From contig NZ_BDCC01000005.1 of the NCBI RefSeq assembly GCF_001613305.1, positions 248,001-312,000 of the forward strand: a stretch of 64,000 nucleotides of DNA, read 5' to 3'. Source of the DNA: Nocardia vaccinii NBRC 15922 (GTDB taxonomy: Bacteria > Actinomycetota > Actinomycetes > Mycobacteriales > Mycobacteriaceae). Shown one piece after another: positions 24,941 to 34,388 of this stretch; the stretch's first letter is position 1; every line of letters begins with the position of its first letter. A model generated the notes under the pieces. That model was not told the origin of the DNA and made no database searches. It saw only the letters and a program-made list of their open reading frames with translations. Position numbers and translations under genes: made by a program.

Positions 24941-25723
24941 TTACCGCGCTCGCCGGTGCAGCCCGAAACCTCGCTCGCCCGAGTTCTCCAGCCCGGGGCG
25001 CAGGTGCAGGGACGGCAGCTCGTAATCGCCGCCGTTCTGCGAGCGATAGGGGATCGGCTCGGTGTCGGCGAGGGTGCGCAGGCGTTGTTCCCAGGCCTTC
25101 GCAGCATCCGAGAAGTCTTCTGCGGAAACATGATTCGTGCTGTGCATCAGGAACGGCGGCAGGATGTCCATCCCCGCGTAGTACAGGATGCCGTGCTGGA
25201 TCGGGAAGAGCAGATCCTCGATCGGGCCGTTGATCCCGCGGTCGCTGTAGTGCGATTCCTTGCCCCCGATCGTCACCGACAGCAGTGCCCGCTTACCGGC
25301 GAGCGTGCCCTCCCCGTAGCGGTCGCCGTACCGGTGCTCGTTGTGTTCCCCTACGCCGTAACCGAATCCGGCGGTGAATACGCGGTCCACCCAGCCCTTC
25401 ATGATCGCGGGCATCGAATACCACCAGAGCGGGAACTGCAGGATCACCGTATCGGCCCAGCGGAGTTTGTCCTGCTCGGCGCGGATGTCGGGTGACAGCG
25501 TCCCGGTCCGGTACGCGCTGCGGGAATCGTGCACCACAGCGAGCGGATGCGTTGCCGCGGACCCGAAGTCGTCCGCGTCGACGGTTGCCTTCCAGCCCAT
25601 CGCGTACAGATCGCTGACGCGCACCTGATGTCCAGCACCGGTGAGCGTGGACACCGCGATCTCGGTCAACGCGCCGTTCAACGAGCCGGGTTCGGGATGC
25701 GCGTGGACGATGAACACCTTCAT
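24941..25723 (-). CDS. flavodoxin-fold NAD(P)H dehydrogenase (quinone)-like oxidoreductase
   Basis: 260 residues beginning MKVFIVHAHPEPGSLNGALT, the NQO1/MdaB-type FMN or FAD entry, then ILQFPLWWYSMPAIMKGWVDRVF and GKRALLSVTIGG strands. Members reduce quinones or nitro compounds with two electrons. The start is ATG at 25723. It is divergent from an XRE regulator across 141 nt, a common pairing in which the regulator represses the reductase. Confidence 0.88.
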   Translation of the reverse strand: MKVFIVHAHPEPGSLNGALTEIAVSTLTGAGHQVRVSDLYAMGWKATVDADDFGSAATHPLAVVHDSRSAYRTGTLSPDIRAEQDKLRWADTVILQFPLWWYSMPAIMKGWVDRVFTAGFGYGVGEHNEHRYGDRYGEGTLAGKRALLSVTIGGKESHYSDRGINGPIEDLLFPIQHGILYYAGMDILPPFLMHSTNHVSAEDFSDAAKAWEQRLRTLADTEPIPYRSQNGGDYELPSLHLRPGLENSGERGFGLHRRAR

Positions 25724-25864
25724 GACTGCCTCCTGGAAGATCGGTTGCTCTCGATGGTGGCGGCCGAGGCGCGCGGTGTTCAGGGGCGCGCGAACCGTCG
25801 GACCGGAGTTCCTGGTATCGGCAGGACCACCCGGTGCCCTCTGCGGCGTGGTGATACTGGAGAT

Positions 25865-26725
25865 ATGGACGATCTCGCCGATTTCCTGCGCACTCGCAGA
25901 TCACGGATCGATCCGGCGTCGGTGGGGATCACACCCGATGCCCGTCGGCGGGTCACGGGGTTGCGGCGGGAGGAGATCGCGCATCTGTCCGGGGTGAGCG
26001 TGGATTATTACGTCCGGCTGGAGCAGGGACGCGCCCGGCAGCCGTCCGAGCAGATCCTCGACGCACTGGCCCGGGTCCTCGGCTTGAACCGGGTGGAACG
26101 TGCGCACCTGCATCGGCTCGCACATCGTCCGCGGCGCGCGCCCGGCCGCGAGGCGGCCCGCGGACCGGTTCGAAGGCCGGAACTGTTGCGGGTGGTCGAG
26201 CTCATTCCGGACAACCCGGCCTTCATCGCCGATCAGCATCTGGACGTGATGGCCGCCAACCGGCTCGCCGAACTGCTCTACGGCCGACGCCCGATGTGCG
26301 GAATGAATATCGCCCGGCACATCTTCCTGGAAGCCGACGCCCGCGAGCTCTACGCAGACTGGGAGACCTGCACCCGTGACACCGTGGGCCAATTGCGCCT
26401 GGCCGCCGGCAAGGATCCGGACGACCCACAGCTCACCGCCCTGATCGGTGAACTCGCCGTACACAGCGAGCGCTTCCGCAAACTGTGGGCCCAGGCGGAT
26501 GTGCGCTGCCGCTCGCACGGCCGCAAATTCTTCGCGCACCCGCAAGTCGGCGACCTGGAACTACATCAGGAGAATTTCATGGTCCCGGGCGACAGCGGCA
26601 CCGAACTGGTCATCCTGTCCGCCCAGCCCGGCAGTAAGGCACACGACGGTCTGCGGCTGCTGGCCAGCATCGGCGCCACCGACGATCGGGACCGGTCGAT
26701 TCCGCGGACGCGGCCATCGGCCTAG
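25865..26725 (+). CDS. XRE regulator with MmyB-like ligand domain
   Basis: 286 residues. N-terminal helix-turn-helix: LRTRRSRIDPASVG, then RRVTGLRREEIAHLSGVSVDYYVRLEQGR (about 9-60). The C-terminal part (about 100-275) is the MmyB-like domain with VVELIPDNPAFIAD and NRLAELLY. Start ATG at 25865. It probably controls the divergent oxidoreductase. Confidence 0.87.
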   Translation: MDDLADFLRTRRSRIDPASVGITPDARRRVTGLRREEIAHLSGVSVDYYVRLEQGRARQPSEQILDALARVLGLNRVERAHLHRLAHRPRRAPGREAARGPVRRPELLRVVELIPDNPAFIADQHLDVMAANRLAELLYGRRPMCGMNIARHIFLEADARELYADWETCTRDTVGQLRLAAGKDPDDPQLTALIGELAVHSERFRKLWAQADVRCRSHGRKFFAHPQVGDLELHQENFMVPGDSGTELVILSAQPGSKAHDGLRLLASIGATDDRDRSIPRTRPSA

Positions 26726-26882
26726 CGCCCGGGACACGGGTCCCGATCGCTGCCGGCCCGGCCCGCGCCGCCCGGCGACTCGATCCCGGCGGCCGAGCCG
26801 AGTGCGACGACGGGAAGGCTTGCGCCAGAGGAACTTCGGCCCCTCCTGGGCGCGGTTCGGCGATGACAGTAGGGTGGGCTTC

Positions 26883-26990
26883 ATGAAACTTCTTCTCACC
26901 CTGGGTGTCGTCGTCGGTGTCATCTTCGCCATCAACAAGTTCCGTCAGCGCGGCGATGCGGATCTGTGGCACGAGGTGACCACTCGCTGA
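26883..26990 (+). CDS. DLW-39 family small membrane protein
   Basis: 35 residues: a hydrophobic start MKLLLTLGVVVGVIFAINKF, a short basic turn and the conserved DADLWHE near the end. This matches the small actinobacterial DLW-39 proteins usually found near gyrA and tRNA-Ile/Ala. The function is unknown. Start ATG at 26883; an open frame extends upstream without protein character. Confidence 0.75.
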   Translation: MKLLLTLGVVVGVIFAINKFRQRGDADLWHEVTTR

Positions 26991-27070
26991 GCGTATTCGC
27001 GCAGCGTGCCGGTCGGGCGTGCGGTCTCGCGGGCGGCCGCACCACCCTCGACCGGCGGAAAGTAACCGGA

Positions 27071-27259
27071 TTACTTGCGTTTGTCGGCGGTCAACTCGCC
27101 GCCGACCGCCCAGCTGTCGGCCGGGACCTCGTGAATCCAGACCTGTACCGCGTCGGCGGGAATCTGCAGGGCGTCGACGAATGCGTCGGTGATGCGGCGC
27201 ACCAGATCACGCTTGAGTTCGGCGGTGCGCGGGCCCTGCTGCACGGTCACGATGGGCAT
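27071..27259 (-). CDS. 4-oxalocrotonate tautomerase family protein
   Basis: 62 residues. After Met removal Pro1 of PIVTVQQGPRTAELKRDLV is the catalytic base, with the usual VWIHEVPADSWAVGG C-terminal half. Members tautomerise or isomerise small oxo-acids; the native substrate is unknown. Start ATG at 27259 with GAGGAGAC upstream. Confidence 0.88.
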   Translation of the reverse strand: MPIVTVQQGPRTAELKRDLVRRITDAFVDALQIPADAVQVWIHEVPADSWAVGGELTADKRK

Positions 27260-27408
27260 GGTTGTCTCCTCGGGTGAAAATGATTGCCCTACAAGCCGTT
27301 CAGACGCTTCGGGGCGTCTTTTCCGGGGTTCCGGCGGCCTGGGACAAGTTCACCGCGGCCGACGCGGTGGACCAAGGGCCAATCCGTGCGCGCAGCGATA
27401 AGGGTTCG

Positions 27409-28314
27409 TTATCGATCCCGGTCGATGGCGAATTCGCCCTGTTCGAGGAGGGTGCGCAGGAGCGTCAGCTGAGGTGGCGCGGCATCCGGGCGCACGGCCA
27501 GTCCGACGGGCAGGGACAGCTCGTGCGCGAACGGCCGGAACGCCACCCGCGAATTGCGCACCTGACGGGCGTTGACCGCGTACACCACCGTCCACATCGG
27601 CGAACCGCTCCCGATGGCGGCCAGCGTGTCCTGCAGTGTGCTCGATGCCGGGGCCGGGACCGGGTCGAATCCGGCTTCTCGACACGCGGCCAGGACCAGA
27701 TCGACAAGTGCTGGATGATTGCGCCGCTCGGTCAGCCGCAGTGGCAGTGCGGCCAGCTCGGTCAGCGCGATGGTCTCCTGTTCGGCGAGGGGATGGCGGG
27801 CCGGGAGCGCGACCATCAGCGGATCGTCCCAGGCGGGCAGGAACTCCAGGTCGGGACTCTCTCGCGGCACGGGCGCACGCAGGAACGCGGCGTCGAGCCG
27901 ACCGTCGGATACCTGGGCCAGCCGTTCGCGCACCGGCAGGGCCACCAGTTCGACGCGCAGACCCGGCAACCGGTCGGCGAAACCGTCCAGGATGACGTCC
28001 AGGCGCTCACCGAGACCGGTGATCGTGCCCAACCGCAGCACCTCGGACCGGCCTCCGGCCAGATCGGCCACCACCGCGCGGGCCTGATCGGCGGCCGCCA
28101 GGACGTTGCGCGCGGCGGGCAGGAAACGCAGCCCGGCCTCGGTCAACCTGACCCGGCGCGGCGAGCGGTCCAGCAGGTCCACCTTCAGCTCGCGTTCCAG
28201 TCGCCGCACCTGCTGGCTGACCGCGGGTTGGGCGATGTGCAGGCGTTCGGCCGCGCGCCCGAAGTGCAACTCCTCGGCCACGGTCACGAAATAGCGCAGC
28301 TGGCGCAGTTCCAC
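27409..28314 (-). CDS. LysR-family transcriptional regulator
   Basis: 301 residues. N-terminal winged helix: LRQLRYFVTVAEELHFGRAA and LHIAQPAVSQQVRRLERELK (about 2-45), then the type-2 periplasmic-binding-like effector domain. Start GTG at 28314 fits the family length; the longer frame to 28653 runs into the divergent cyclase. The 131-nt intergenic region shared with the adenylate cyclase holds two copies of CCTGCTGTGACG (28331-28342 and 28376-28387). Confidence 0.88.
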   Translation of the reverse strand: MELRQLRYFVTVAEELHFGRAAERLHIAQPAVSQQVRRLERELKVDLLDRSPRRVRLTEAGLRFLPAARNVLAAADQARAVVADLAGGRSEVLRLGTITGLGERLDVILDGFADRLPGLRVELVALPVRERLAQVSDGRLDAAFLRAPVPRESPDLEFLPAWDDPLMVALPARHPLAEQETIALTELAALPLRLTERRNHPALVDLVLAACREAGFDPVPAPASSTLQDTLAAIGSGSPMWTVVYAVNARQVRNSRVAFRPFAHELSLPVGLAVRPDAAPPQLTLLRTLLEQGEFAIDRDR

Positions 28315-28445
28315 GCGCGGACTCCTCGATCCTGCTGTGACGATGGCATCATCCAACCACTTCCGGCCTGTGCGACCTGCTGTGACGTTGTGACACAGCA
28401 CTATCGGGTGGGGCTGGACGAGGTATCGCCGTATGGTCGTTGACC

Positions 28446-29480
28446 ATGGACCGCGCGGAGTTGTCGGCATTGGTGCAGTCGGTCGTGGAGCCGTATCTGC
28501 TGGACGGCCCACGCCGGTACGACCGGGCCGAAGTGGTGCGCCGGTCCGGGGTTCCGCAGGAGCTGAGCGCGCGACTGTGGCTTGCGCTGGGATTCGCCGC
28601 TGATCCGGACGGGACCGCGCACGAGTACACCGACGCGGATGTGGCTGCGGCACGGGACTTTCGGAGTCTGGACGCGCTGAGCGCCGCCGATGTCCGGCGG
28701 CAGTCCGCGGCCGTGCGGACCATGGGGCAGTCGATGGCGCGGCTGGCCGAATGGCAGGTCGATCTGGTCGTCGAGGAGATCATCAACCGGATCGCCTCGA
28801 TCACCGCGCAGGATCCGGATCTGGACCCGCAGGTGGTCGCGACGGAGGCGACCGAGGAGGTCGTCGGTACCCTGCAGCGGTTGCAGGCGTACGCGTGGCG
28901 GCGGCATCTTGCCGCGGCACTGGCCCGGTCGCTGGCCGGCGACGGGGCGGGGGAGACCGTGCGCGACCTCGCGGTGGGTTTCGCAGATATGGTCGGCTAC
29001 ACCCGGTTGACGCGGCATCTCGATCACGACGAGCTCTCGGATCTGCTGGAGACGTTCGAGACCGTCACCACCGAGGCGATCACCGGCAACGGCGGATGGG
29101 TGATCAAGAACGTCGGTGACGAGGTGATGTTCGCCGCCGAGACGACCGTGGTCGGCGCGCGGATCGCACTGGACATCCAGACCGCCGCGGCGGCTCGGAC
29201 CCAGCGCGGTGAGTCCGACGCCACCACCATGCCCGAACTGCGTGTCGGTCTGGCGTACGGGCAGGTGCTGCAGCGGTTCGGCGATCTGTACGGATCGACG
29301 GTTAACGTCGCCGCGCGGCTGACGGGTGTGGCGCGGCCGGGGACCGTGCTGATCGATGACGGCGCCGCTACGCAGCTGGCCGGAGGATCGGAATTCGCGA
29401 TGCGGCATCTGCGCAGTGTGCGGGTTCGGGGAATCAACCGACTGCGCTCACATGTGTTGCGCCGCAACGGACGTGGGTGA
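28446..29480 (+). CDS. class III adenylate cyclase with N-terminal regulatory domain
   Basis: 344 residues. The N-terminal half (about 1-170) resembles the helical regulatory domain of Rv1264-type cyclases (PYLLDGPRRYDRAEVVRRSG...), which senses pH in that enzyme. The catalytic half starts at VGFADMVGYTRLTR (metal Asp), continues with NVGDEVMFAA and ends with FGDLYGSTVNVAARL. It forms dimers and makes cAMP from ATP. Start ATG at 28446 (TTG at 28440 is an alternative). Divergent from the LysR gene. A strong hairpin follows 93 nt beyond the stop. Confidence 0.88.
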   Translation: MDRAELSALVQSVVEPYLLDGPRRYDRAEVVRRSGVPQELSARLWLALGFAADPDGTAHEYTDADVAAARDFRSLDALSAADVRRQSAAVRTMGQSMARLAEWQVDLVVEEIINRIASITAQDPDLDPQVVATEATEEVVGTLQRLQAYAWRRHLAAALARSLAGDGAGETVRDLAVGFADMVGYTRLTRHLDHDELSDLLETFETVTTEAITGNGGWVIKNVGDEVMFAAETTVVGARIALDIQTAAAARTQRGESDATTMPELRVGLAYGQVLQRFGDLYGSTVNVAARLTGVARPGTVLIDDGAATQLAGGSEFAMRHLRSVRVRGINRLRSHVLRRNGRG

Positions 29481-29572
29481 TTCTCGCCCGGTTCGCCGAG
29501 GCCGTTCACGGGAGGCTTCCGGGGGGCCGTGGCGGACCTGCGCCGGGTATCGGACTACCTGAAAAATTAGGA

Positions 29573-29611
29573 GCGGGCCTCGGCGAAGGGGGGGAGTTTG
29601 CCGAGGCCCGC
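29573..29611 (+). terminator. 12-bp hairpin after the adenylate cyclase gene
   Basis: GCGGGCCTCGGC (29573-29584) pairs perfectly with GCCGAGGCCCGC (29600-29611). The rest of 29481-30202 shows no gene I can support; the region 29680-29890 is relatively AT-rich and may hold the promoter of the ABC transporter operon. Confidence 0.65.
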
Positions 29612-30202
29612 GTAGGGTCGGCCCGGGGGGGAGGGGCCGACGTGAATGATCCTACGCGACGATCGGCGATTGTGTGAGTATGAGGGCTGCCACTTTTCGA
29701 AAGTTTTTCCAGTGGGCGTGTCGATAGGGCTGCTGGACCGTCGCCGCTGAACTCTTCGCCCATCCTCGAGATATTGAAATCTGTTGCCGGATGCGCATTT
29801 TCGATGAACTCGGCACATGCTTACCGGTTCGCTGGATGGTCGCTGTCGACCGGTCGGTATGCGAATTCGCGACATGGTCGCAATTGAGAAGTGCATATTC
29901 CGGGCGTGTCCGGGAGTGGCGGGCCGGGCGGTCGAGTAGCGGTTTTCGCGGAGTCGGGTAGCGCGGTACTCACGCATATCGGACGGCCGGACGAGACGAT
30001 GACATCGGTCGCATCCCGCCGGCACCCCCGAGCACCCGCCGGACCCCGGGGTGCGGCCCCCGACCTTCCGCCCGCGTCGACCGGTCCGCCGAAATATTCC
30101 CTGGCAGGGGCGATATTCGAAGACTTTGTCGGTGGTCTGGGCAATACTTGCCGCGAGATCCGCCGATCCGGTCCGCGGCCGGTGGGAACGTCAGGAGAGC
30201 TC

Positions 30203-31204
30203 ATGGCCGATGCCATCATCGCCGAGGGCCTGGTCAAGAAGTACGGCCGCCTCGTCGCCCTGGACGGGCTGGATCTGCGCGTCCCCGGGGGCACCGTGAC
30301 CGCGCTGCTCGGCCCCAACGGCGCGGGCAAGACCACCGCGGTCCGGGTGTTCACCACCCTGCTGGCGCCCGATTCCGGTCGCGCCACGGTTGCCGGAATC
30401 GATGTCTTGCGCGAGCCGCGGCGACTGCGCTCGCGCATCGGGGCATCGGGCCAGTACGCGGCCGTGGACGAATATCTCACCGGTTTCGAGAACCTCGAGA
30501 TGGTCGGCCGGCTGTACCACCTCGGCGTGACACGCAGCAGGCAGCGGGCCCGCGAACTGCTCGCGCGGTTCAATCTCGCGGATGCGGCCGATCGCCCGGT
30601 CAAGGGCTACTCCGGCGGTATGCGGCGGCGTCTGGATCTGGCCGGGGCGTTGGTAGCCAATCCGCCGGTGCTGTTCCTGGACGAGCCGACCACCGGCCTG
30701 GATCCGCGCGCCCGGCTGGATCTGTGGGACGTCATCGAGGAACTGGTCGCCGCCGGTACCACCCTGCTGCTGACCACGCAGGACATGGAGGAGGCGGATC
30801 GGCTGGCCGATGCGATCGCGGTCATCGATCACGGCTCGGTGATCGCCCGCGGTACCGCCGACGAACTCAAGACCATGGTCGGCGGCGATCGCATAGAGCT
30901 GACTGTCGACCATGTCGACAGCCTGGACGTCGCGCGAGAGGCCCTGGCCGGACTGGCGGTCGGGGAGATCCATGTCGAACCGGGCCTGCGCCGGATCGCC
31001 GTGCCGGTCAGCGATGGTTCGCAGGCCCTGGTCGACGCGATCGGGCGGCTCACCGCCCGTGAGGTCAAGATCCACGACGTCGGGCTGCGCCGCCCCTCGC
31101 TCGACGATGTCTTCCTCACCCTCACCGGGCACGAAGCGCGGGAATCCGGTGTGGGCGAGGGCGATCCGGCGGTCGGGGACACCACGGAAGGATCCGCACG
31201 ATGA
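30203..31204 (+). CDS. DrrA-like ABC transporter ATP-binding protein
   Basis: 333 residues. Walker A GPNGAGKTT, Q-loop near SGQYAAVDEYLTG, signature YSGGMRRRLDLA, Walker B VLFLDEPTTGLDP and H-loop region TTQDMEEADRLAD. The C-terminal extension (about 240-310) matches daunorubicin-resistance-type ATPases. Start ATG at 30203 with CAGGAG upstream. Its stop overlaps the permease start by 4 nt. Together they form an exporter of unknown substrate, often a lipid or drug. Confidence 0.92.
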   Translation: MADAIIAEGLVKKYGRLVALDGLDLRVPGGTVTALLGPNGAGKTTAVRVFTTLLAPDSGRATVAGIDVLREPRRLRSRIGASGQYAAVDEYLTGFENLEMVGRLYHLGVTRSRQRARELLARFNLADAADRPVKGYSGGMRRRLDLAGALVANPPVLFLDEPTTGLDPRARLDLWDVIEELVAAGTTLLLTTQDMEEADRLADAIAVIDHGSVIARGTADELKTMVGGDRIELTVDHVDSLDVAREALAGLAVGEIHVEPGLRRIAVPVSDGSQALVDAIGRLTAREVKIHDVGLRRPSLDDVFLTLTGHEARESGVGEGDPAVGDTTEGSAR

Positions 31205-32043
31205 CCTCTGTGAGAGCCGTTACCGGCGATCCCTCGCTGCTCGAGCGCGCGCGGATGATGATCAGCGACAGCGTGACGGTCACCAAGCGCAACGTCATCA
31301 AGATTCGGCGAGTGCCCGATGTGCTGATCTTCTCGACGCTCGCGCCGATCATGTTCGTACTGCTGTTCGCGTACATCTTCGGCTCGGCGATCAAGGTCAC
31401 GGGCACCTCCTACCGCGAGTTCCTGATCGCGGGCATCTTCGCGCAGACGGCCGTGTTCGGTGCGACGTTCACCGGGTCCAGCCTGGCCGAAGATATGCAG
31501 AAGGGCATCATCGACCGGTTCCGCTCGCTGCCCATGGCCCCGGCCGCGGTGCTGATCGGGCGCACGGTCGCCGATGTGGTGATCAATGTGGTGAGCCTCG
31601 TGGTGATGTCGATCACCGGACTGCTGATCGGCTGGCGAATTCGCGGGTCCTTTCTGGACGGTGTGCTCGGCTATGTGCTGCTTCTGCTGTTCGCCTACGC
31701 GGTGTCGTGGATGATGGCCGTGGTCGGTTTGCTGGTCCGGGCGCCCGAGGTGTTCAACAACGCGAGTTTCATGGTGATCTTCCCCCTGACATTCATCGCG
31801 AACACCTTCGTACCCAGTGGTCAACTGCCAACGCCGCTAAGGGTTTTCGCCGACTGGAATCCGGTGTCGGCGGTGACGCAGGCGACCCGCGAACTGTTCG
31901 GCAACACCAGTTCGCTCACCCCGCCCCCGGATGTGTGGTCCATGCGGCATCCGGTGCTGACCACCCTGATCTGGGTGGTCGTCCTGCTGGCGGTGTTCGT
32001 GCCGTTATCGCTGCGTCAGTTCGAGCGGACCGTCAGCCGGTGA
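31201..32043 (+). CDS. DrrB-like ABC-2 type permease
   Basis: 280 residues with about six hydrophobic helices and the ABC-2 fold; SSLAEDMQKGIIDRFRSLPM is the conserved cytoplasmic loop of DrrB-type permeases. Start ATG overlaps the ATPase stop (ATGA), showing tight coupling. It forms the membrane part of the exporter. Confidence 0.92.
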   Translation: MTSVRAVTGDPSLLERARMMISDSVTVTKRNVIKIRRVPDVLIFSTLAPIMFVLLFAYIFGSAIKVTGTSYREFLIAGIFAQTAVFGATFTGSSLAEDMQKGIIDRFRSLPMAPAAVLIGRTVADVVINVVSLVVMSITGLLIGWRIRGSFLDGVLGYVLLLLFAYAVSWMMAVVGLLVRAPEVFNNASFMVIFPLTFIANTFVPSGQLPTPLRVFADWNPVSAVTQATRELFGNTSSLTPPPDVWSMRHPVLTTLIWVVVLLAVFVPLSLRQFERTVSR

Positions 32044-32105
32044 TGCCACACCGGGGCTGAGCAGCGCACACTGCGCGAAGGGCGCGGCTGTGACACAGTG
32101 TTCGT

Positions 32106-32297
32106 ATGCAGTTGGGCAGTTCCCGCAAGAGCCGGTTGCGCAACCGGTTGATCGTCGCAGTTCTGGCCGCCGTCGCAGGCGGGGCCGCGTGGCGGGTCGC
32201 CACCCGTCGCCCGCAACTCCCGGCACCCGCTCCCGAGCCGCCCCGCCTCGGCTACAGCACCAACGGCACACACCCCCAGCACGCCATCCAGTACTGA
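32106..32297 (+). CDS. small hypothetical protein with one possible TM segment
   Basis: 63 residues: basic N-terminus SSRKSRLRNR, a hydrophobic stretch LIVAVLAAVAGGAAW and a Pro-rich tail. Start ATG at 32106, 62 nt after the permease. It reads like a small membrane protein but no family is recognised. Confidence 0.4.
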   Translation: MQLGSSRKSRLRNRLIVAVLAAVAGGAAWRVATRRPQLPAPAPEPPRLGYSTNGTHPQHAIQY

Positions 32298-32881
32298 CCG
32301 GCCGGCCCCGGACAGCGGACCGAATAACATTGCGGGACAAAGAGTCCGCAAGGAACCGCACCCGCGCATAGTCTCCATCGACAGTTGCGCAAGCCGCCGA
32401 GGAAATATCGCGGCATCCGTCGCTGGCACTGGCAGATCGGCAGCTTGGCCGCACACCTGATCGGGTTCGTGCACGTCGCGTACGGCGGTGCGGCAGAGTT
32501 GGCTGCCAATGTGCACCGCCGGAGCGTCAGCCTTTGCAGGTACGGAGCCATCGAGCCCGAGACTTTCGGAAGCGCTCCAACCGTGACGGGCAACGCGTCC
32601 TGCGGCAGTGTCGACCGATCCGATTTCGCGCGCATCGACCCTCGCGTCTACATGGCACCGGCTGGGCACGTGCACACGCAGAGGTGGCCACGTGACTCGG
32701 CACCGCAAGTCGCGTGGCACCGACCGTCCGACGCCTACGCAACGACGGGTTTCAGTGGCACACGGGTGACTCATCGGGTTCGCCCGGAAGGGGAGTGCCG
32801 GTCGACGGTGAGTCCGCAGCGGAAATTTCGTGGCACCTACCGGTGCGCTGAATCGCGGGTAGGCGGGGGAGCTGTGCCAAC
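32298..32881. other. no supported gene
   Basis: Several short overlapping frames exist on both strands but none has protein-like composition, a good start site or a recognisable motif. The sequence just before 32882 should hold the promoter of ppiA. Confidence 0.4.
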
Positions 32882-33418
32882 ATGTTCGGCGTGACTTCAC
32901 CGAATCAGACCTCCGTGGCAACGCTGCATACGAACCACGGTGATATCAAGATCTCGCTTTTCGGTAACCATGCTCCGAAAACGGTGCGCAACTTCATCGC
33001 TCTGGCCGATGGCAGCACGTCGTACACGACGCAGAACGCCGGCGGGAGCACCACCGGCCCGTTCTACGACGGCAGCACCTTTCACCGGGTCATCGAGGGG
33101 TTCATGATTCAGGGTGGCGATCCGACGGGAACCGGTCGCGGTGGCCCTGGGTACGAGTTCGGTGACGAATTCCACCCGGAACTGCGTTTCGACCGCGGCT
33201 ATCTGCTGGCGATGGCGAACGCCGGGCCGGGGACCAACGGTTCGCAGTTCTTCATCACCGTCGGCCCGCAGCCGCACCTGAACCGCAAGCACACCATCTT
33301 CGGTGAGGTGCTGGAGCCGGATTCGCGCAAGGTCGTGGACTCCATCGCGACCACCGCCGTGGATCGCAACGATCGGCCGAAGGAGCCGGTGGTCATCTCC
33401 GGCATCACGCTCGACTGA
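32882..33418 (+). CDS. ppiA: cyclophilin-type peptidyl-prolyl cis-trans isomerase
   Basis: 178 residues. Cyclophilin core: FHRVIEGFMIQGGDPTGTG, LAMANAGPGTNGSQFFITV and HTIFGEV, which include the catalytic Arg, Gln and Phe positions. The protein lacks a signal peptide, so it is cytoplasmic. It catalyses proline isomerisation in folding. Start ATG at 32882 (GTG at 32891 possible). The location next to rhomboid and crgA matches ppiA (Rv0009) in mycobacteria. Confidence 0.93.
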   Translation: MFGVTSPNQTSVATLHTNHGDIKISLFGNHAPKTVRNFIALADGSTSYTTQNAGGSTTGPFYDGSTFHRVIEGFMIQGGDPTGTGRGGPGYEFGDEFHPELRFDRGYLLAMANAGPGTNGSQFFITVGPQPHLNRKHTIFGEVLEPDSRKVVDSIATTAVDRNDRPKEPVVISGITLD

Positions 33419-33509
33419 TTTCCTTCGCCCGGGATGAGCGGTCCGATTTGCGAGGGTAGCGTGCAATTACTGCCCTCGCGCCGCTCGAAGTCGATGAACA
33501 CGGAGTTTC

Positions 33510-34379
33510 GTGAATCCCCAACCGCCCGCACCGACCTGTTTCCGCCATCACGACCGGACCACCGGTCTGGCATGCACTCGGTGCGGGCGGCCCGCCTGTC
33601 CGGAATGTCTGCGCGAAGCGGCCGTCGGACAGCAGTGTGTGGAATGCGTGGCTCAGGGACACCGTGACGTGCGGCAGGCGCGCACACCCGTGGGCGCCCC
33701 GGTTCCGACGCGGCCCACGCCGTATGTGACCTATGTGCTGATCGCACTGAACGTCGCGGTGTTCGTGATCACCGCCATCCAGGCGCACAGCGTGGCCGCC
33801 AACAGTTCCTCGAATCTGTTCTACGACTGGGTGCTCGCGCCGCGCGCGGTCGCCCAGGGCCAGTGGATTCGCGTGGTCGGGGGAGCCTTCCTGCATTACG
33901 GCCCGCTGCATCTGGTGGTCAACATGTTCGCGCTGTATCTGCTCGGGCGCGATGCGGAGACGGCGCTGGGCCGGTGGCGTTATCTGGCGATCTATCTGAC
34001 GTCACTGCTCGGCGGCGCGGCCGCGGTGATGTGGCTGGCCCCGAACGATGCGACCGCGGGTGCGTCGGGAGCCATTTTCGGGCTGTTCGGCGCGCTGACC
34101 GTCGTGCTGCTGCGACTGCGGCGCAGTCCCACGCAGCTGCTGGTCGTGATCGCGATCAACCTGATCATCAGCGTTTCGGTGCCCGGTATCTCGCTGTGGG
34201 GGCATCTCGGCGGCCTGGCCGCGGGCACGCTGGCCACGGTCGGGCTGCTGTACGGGCCGCAGTGGTTGCGGGTTCGCACCCAGCGAACGGGACTGCGGGC
34301 CGGGTGGGCCGCCGTGGCGCTGGTTGCGGTGCTGGCGCTCGTGCTGATCGGTGCGGCGGCGGCCTCGATCGGTTCTTGA
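33510..34379 (+). CDS. rhomboid intramembrane serine protease with N-terminal zinc finger
   Basis: 289 residues. The N-terminal B-box-like zinc finger (CFRHHDRTTGLACTRCGRPACPEC to QQCVEC split across residues about 10-45) precedes six or so helices. The rhomboid catalytic Ser lies in GASGAIFGLFGA and the His in WGHLGGLAAG; HLVVNMFALYLLG carries the conserved His/Asn. It cleaves membrane proteins within the bilayer. Start GTG at 33510. It follows ppiA by 91 nt. Confidence 0.92.
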   Translation: MNPQPPAPTCFRHHDRTTGLACTRCGRPACPECLREAAVGQQCVECVAQGHRDVRQARTPVGAPVPTRPTPYVTYVLIALNVAVFVITAIQAHSVAANSSSNLFYDWVLAPRAVAQGQWIRVVGGAFLHYGPLHLVVNMFALYLLGRDAETALGRWRYLAIYLTSLLGGAAAVMWLAPNDATAGASGAIFGLFGALTVVLLRLRRSPTQLLVVIAINLIISVSVPGISLWGHLGGLAAGTLATVGLLYGPQWLRVRTQRTGLRAGWAAVALVAVLALVLIGAAAASIGS

Positions 34380-34388
34380 CCCGGCGGG

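Noticed and set aside
28381..28400. CRP-like TGTGA...CACA site before the cyclase gene
   Set aside because: Spacing between half-sites does not fit the TGTGA-N6-TCACA consensus; kept only as a repeat observation.
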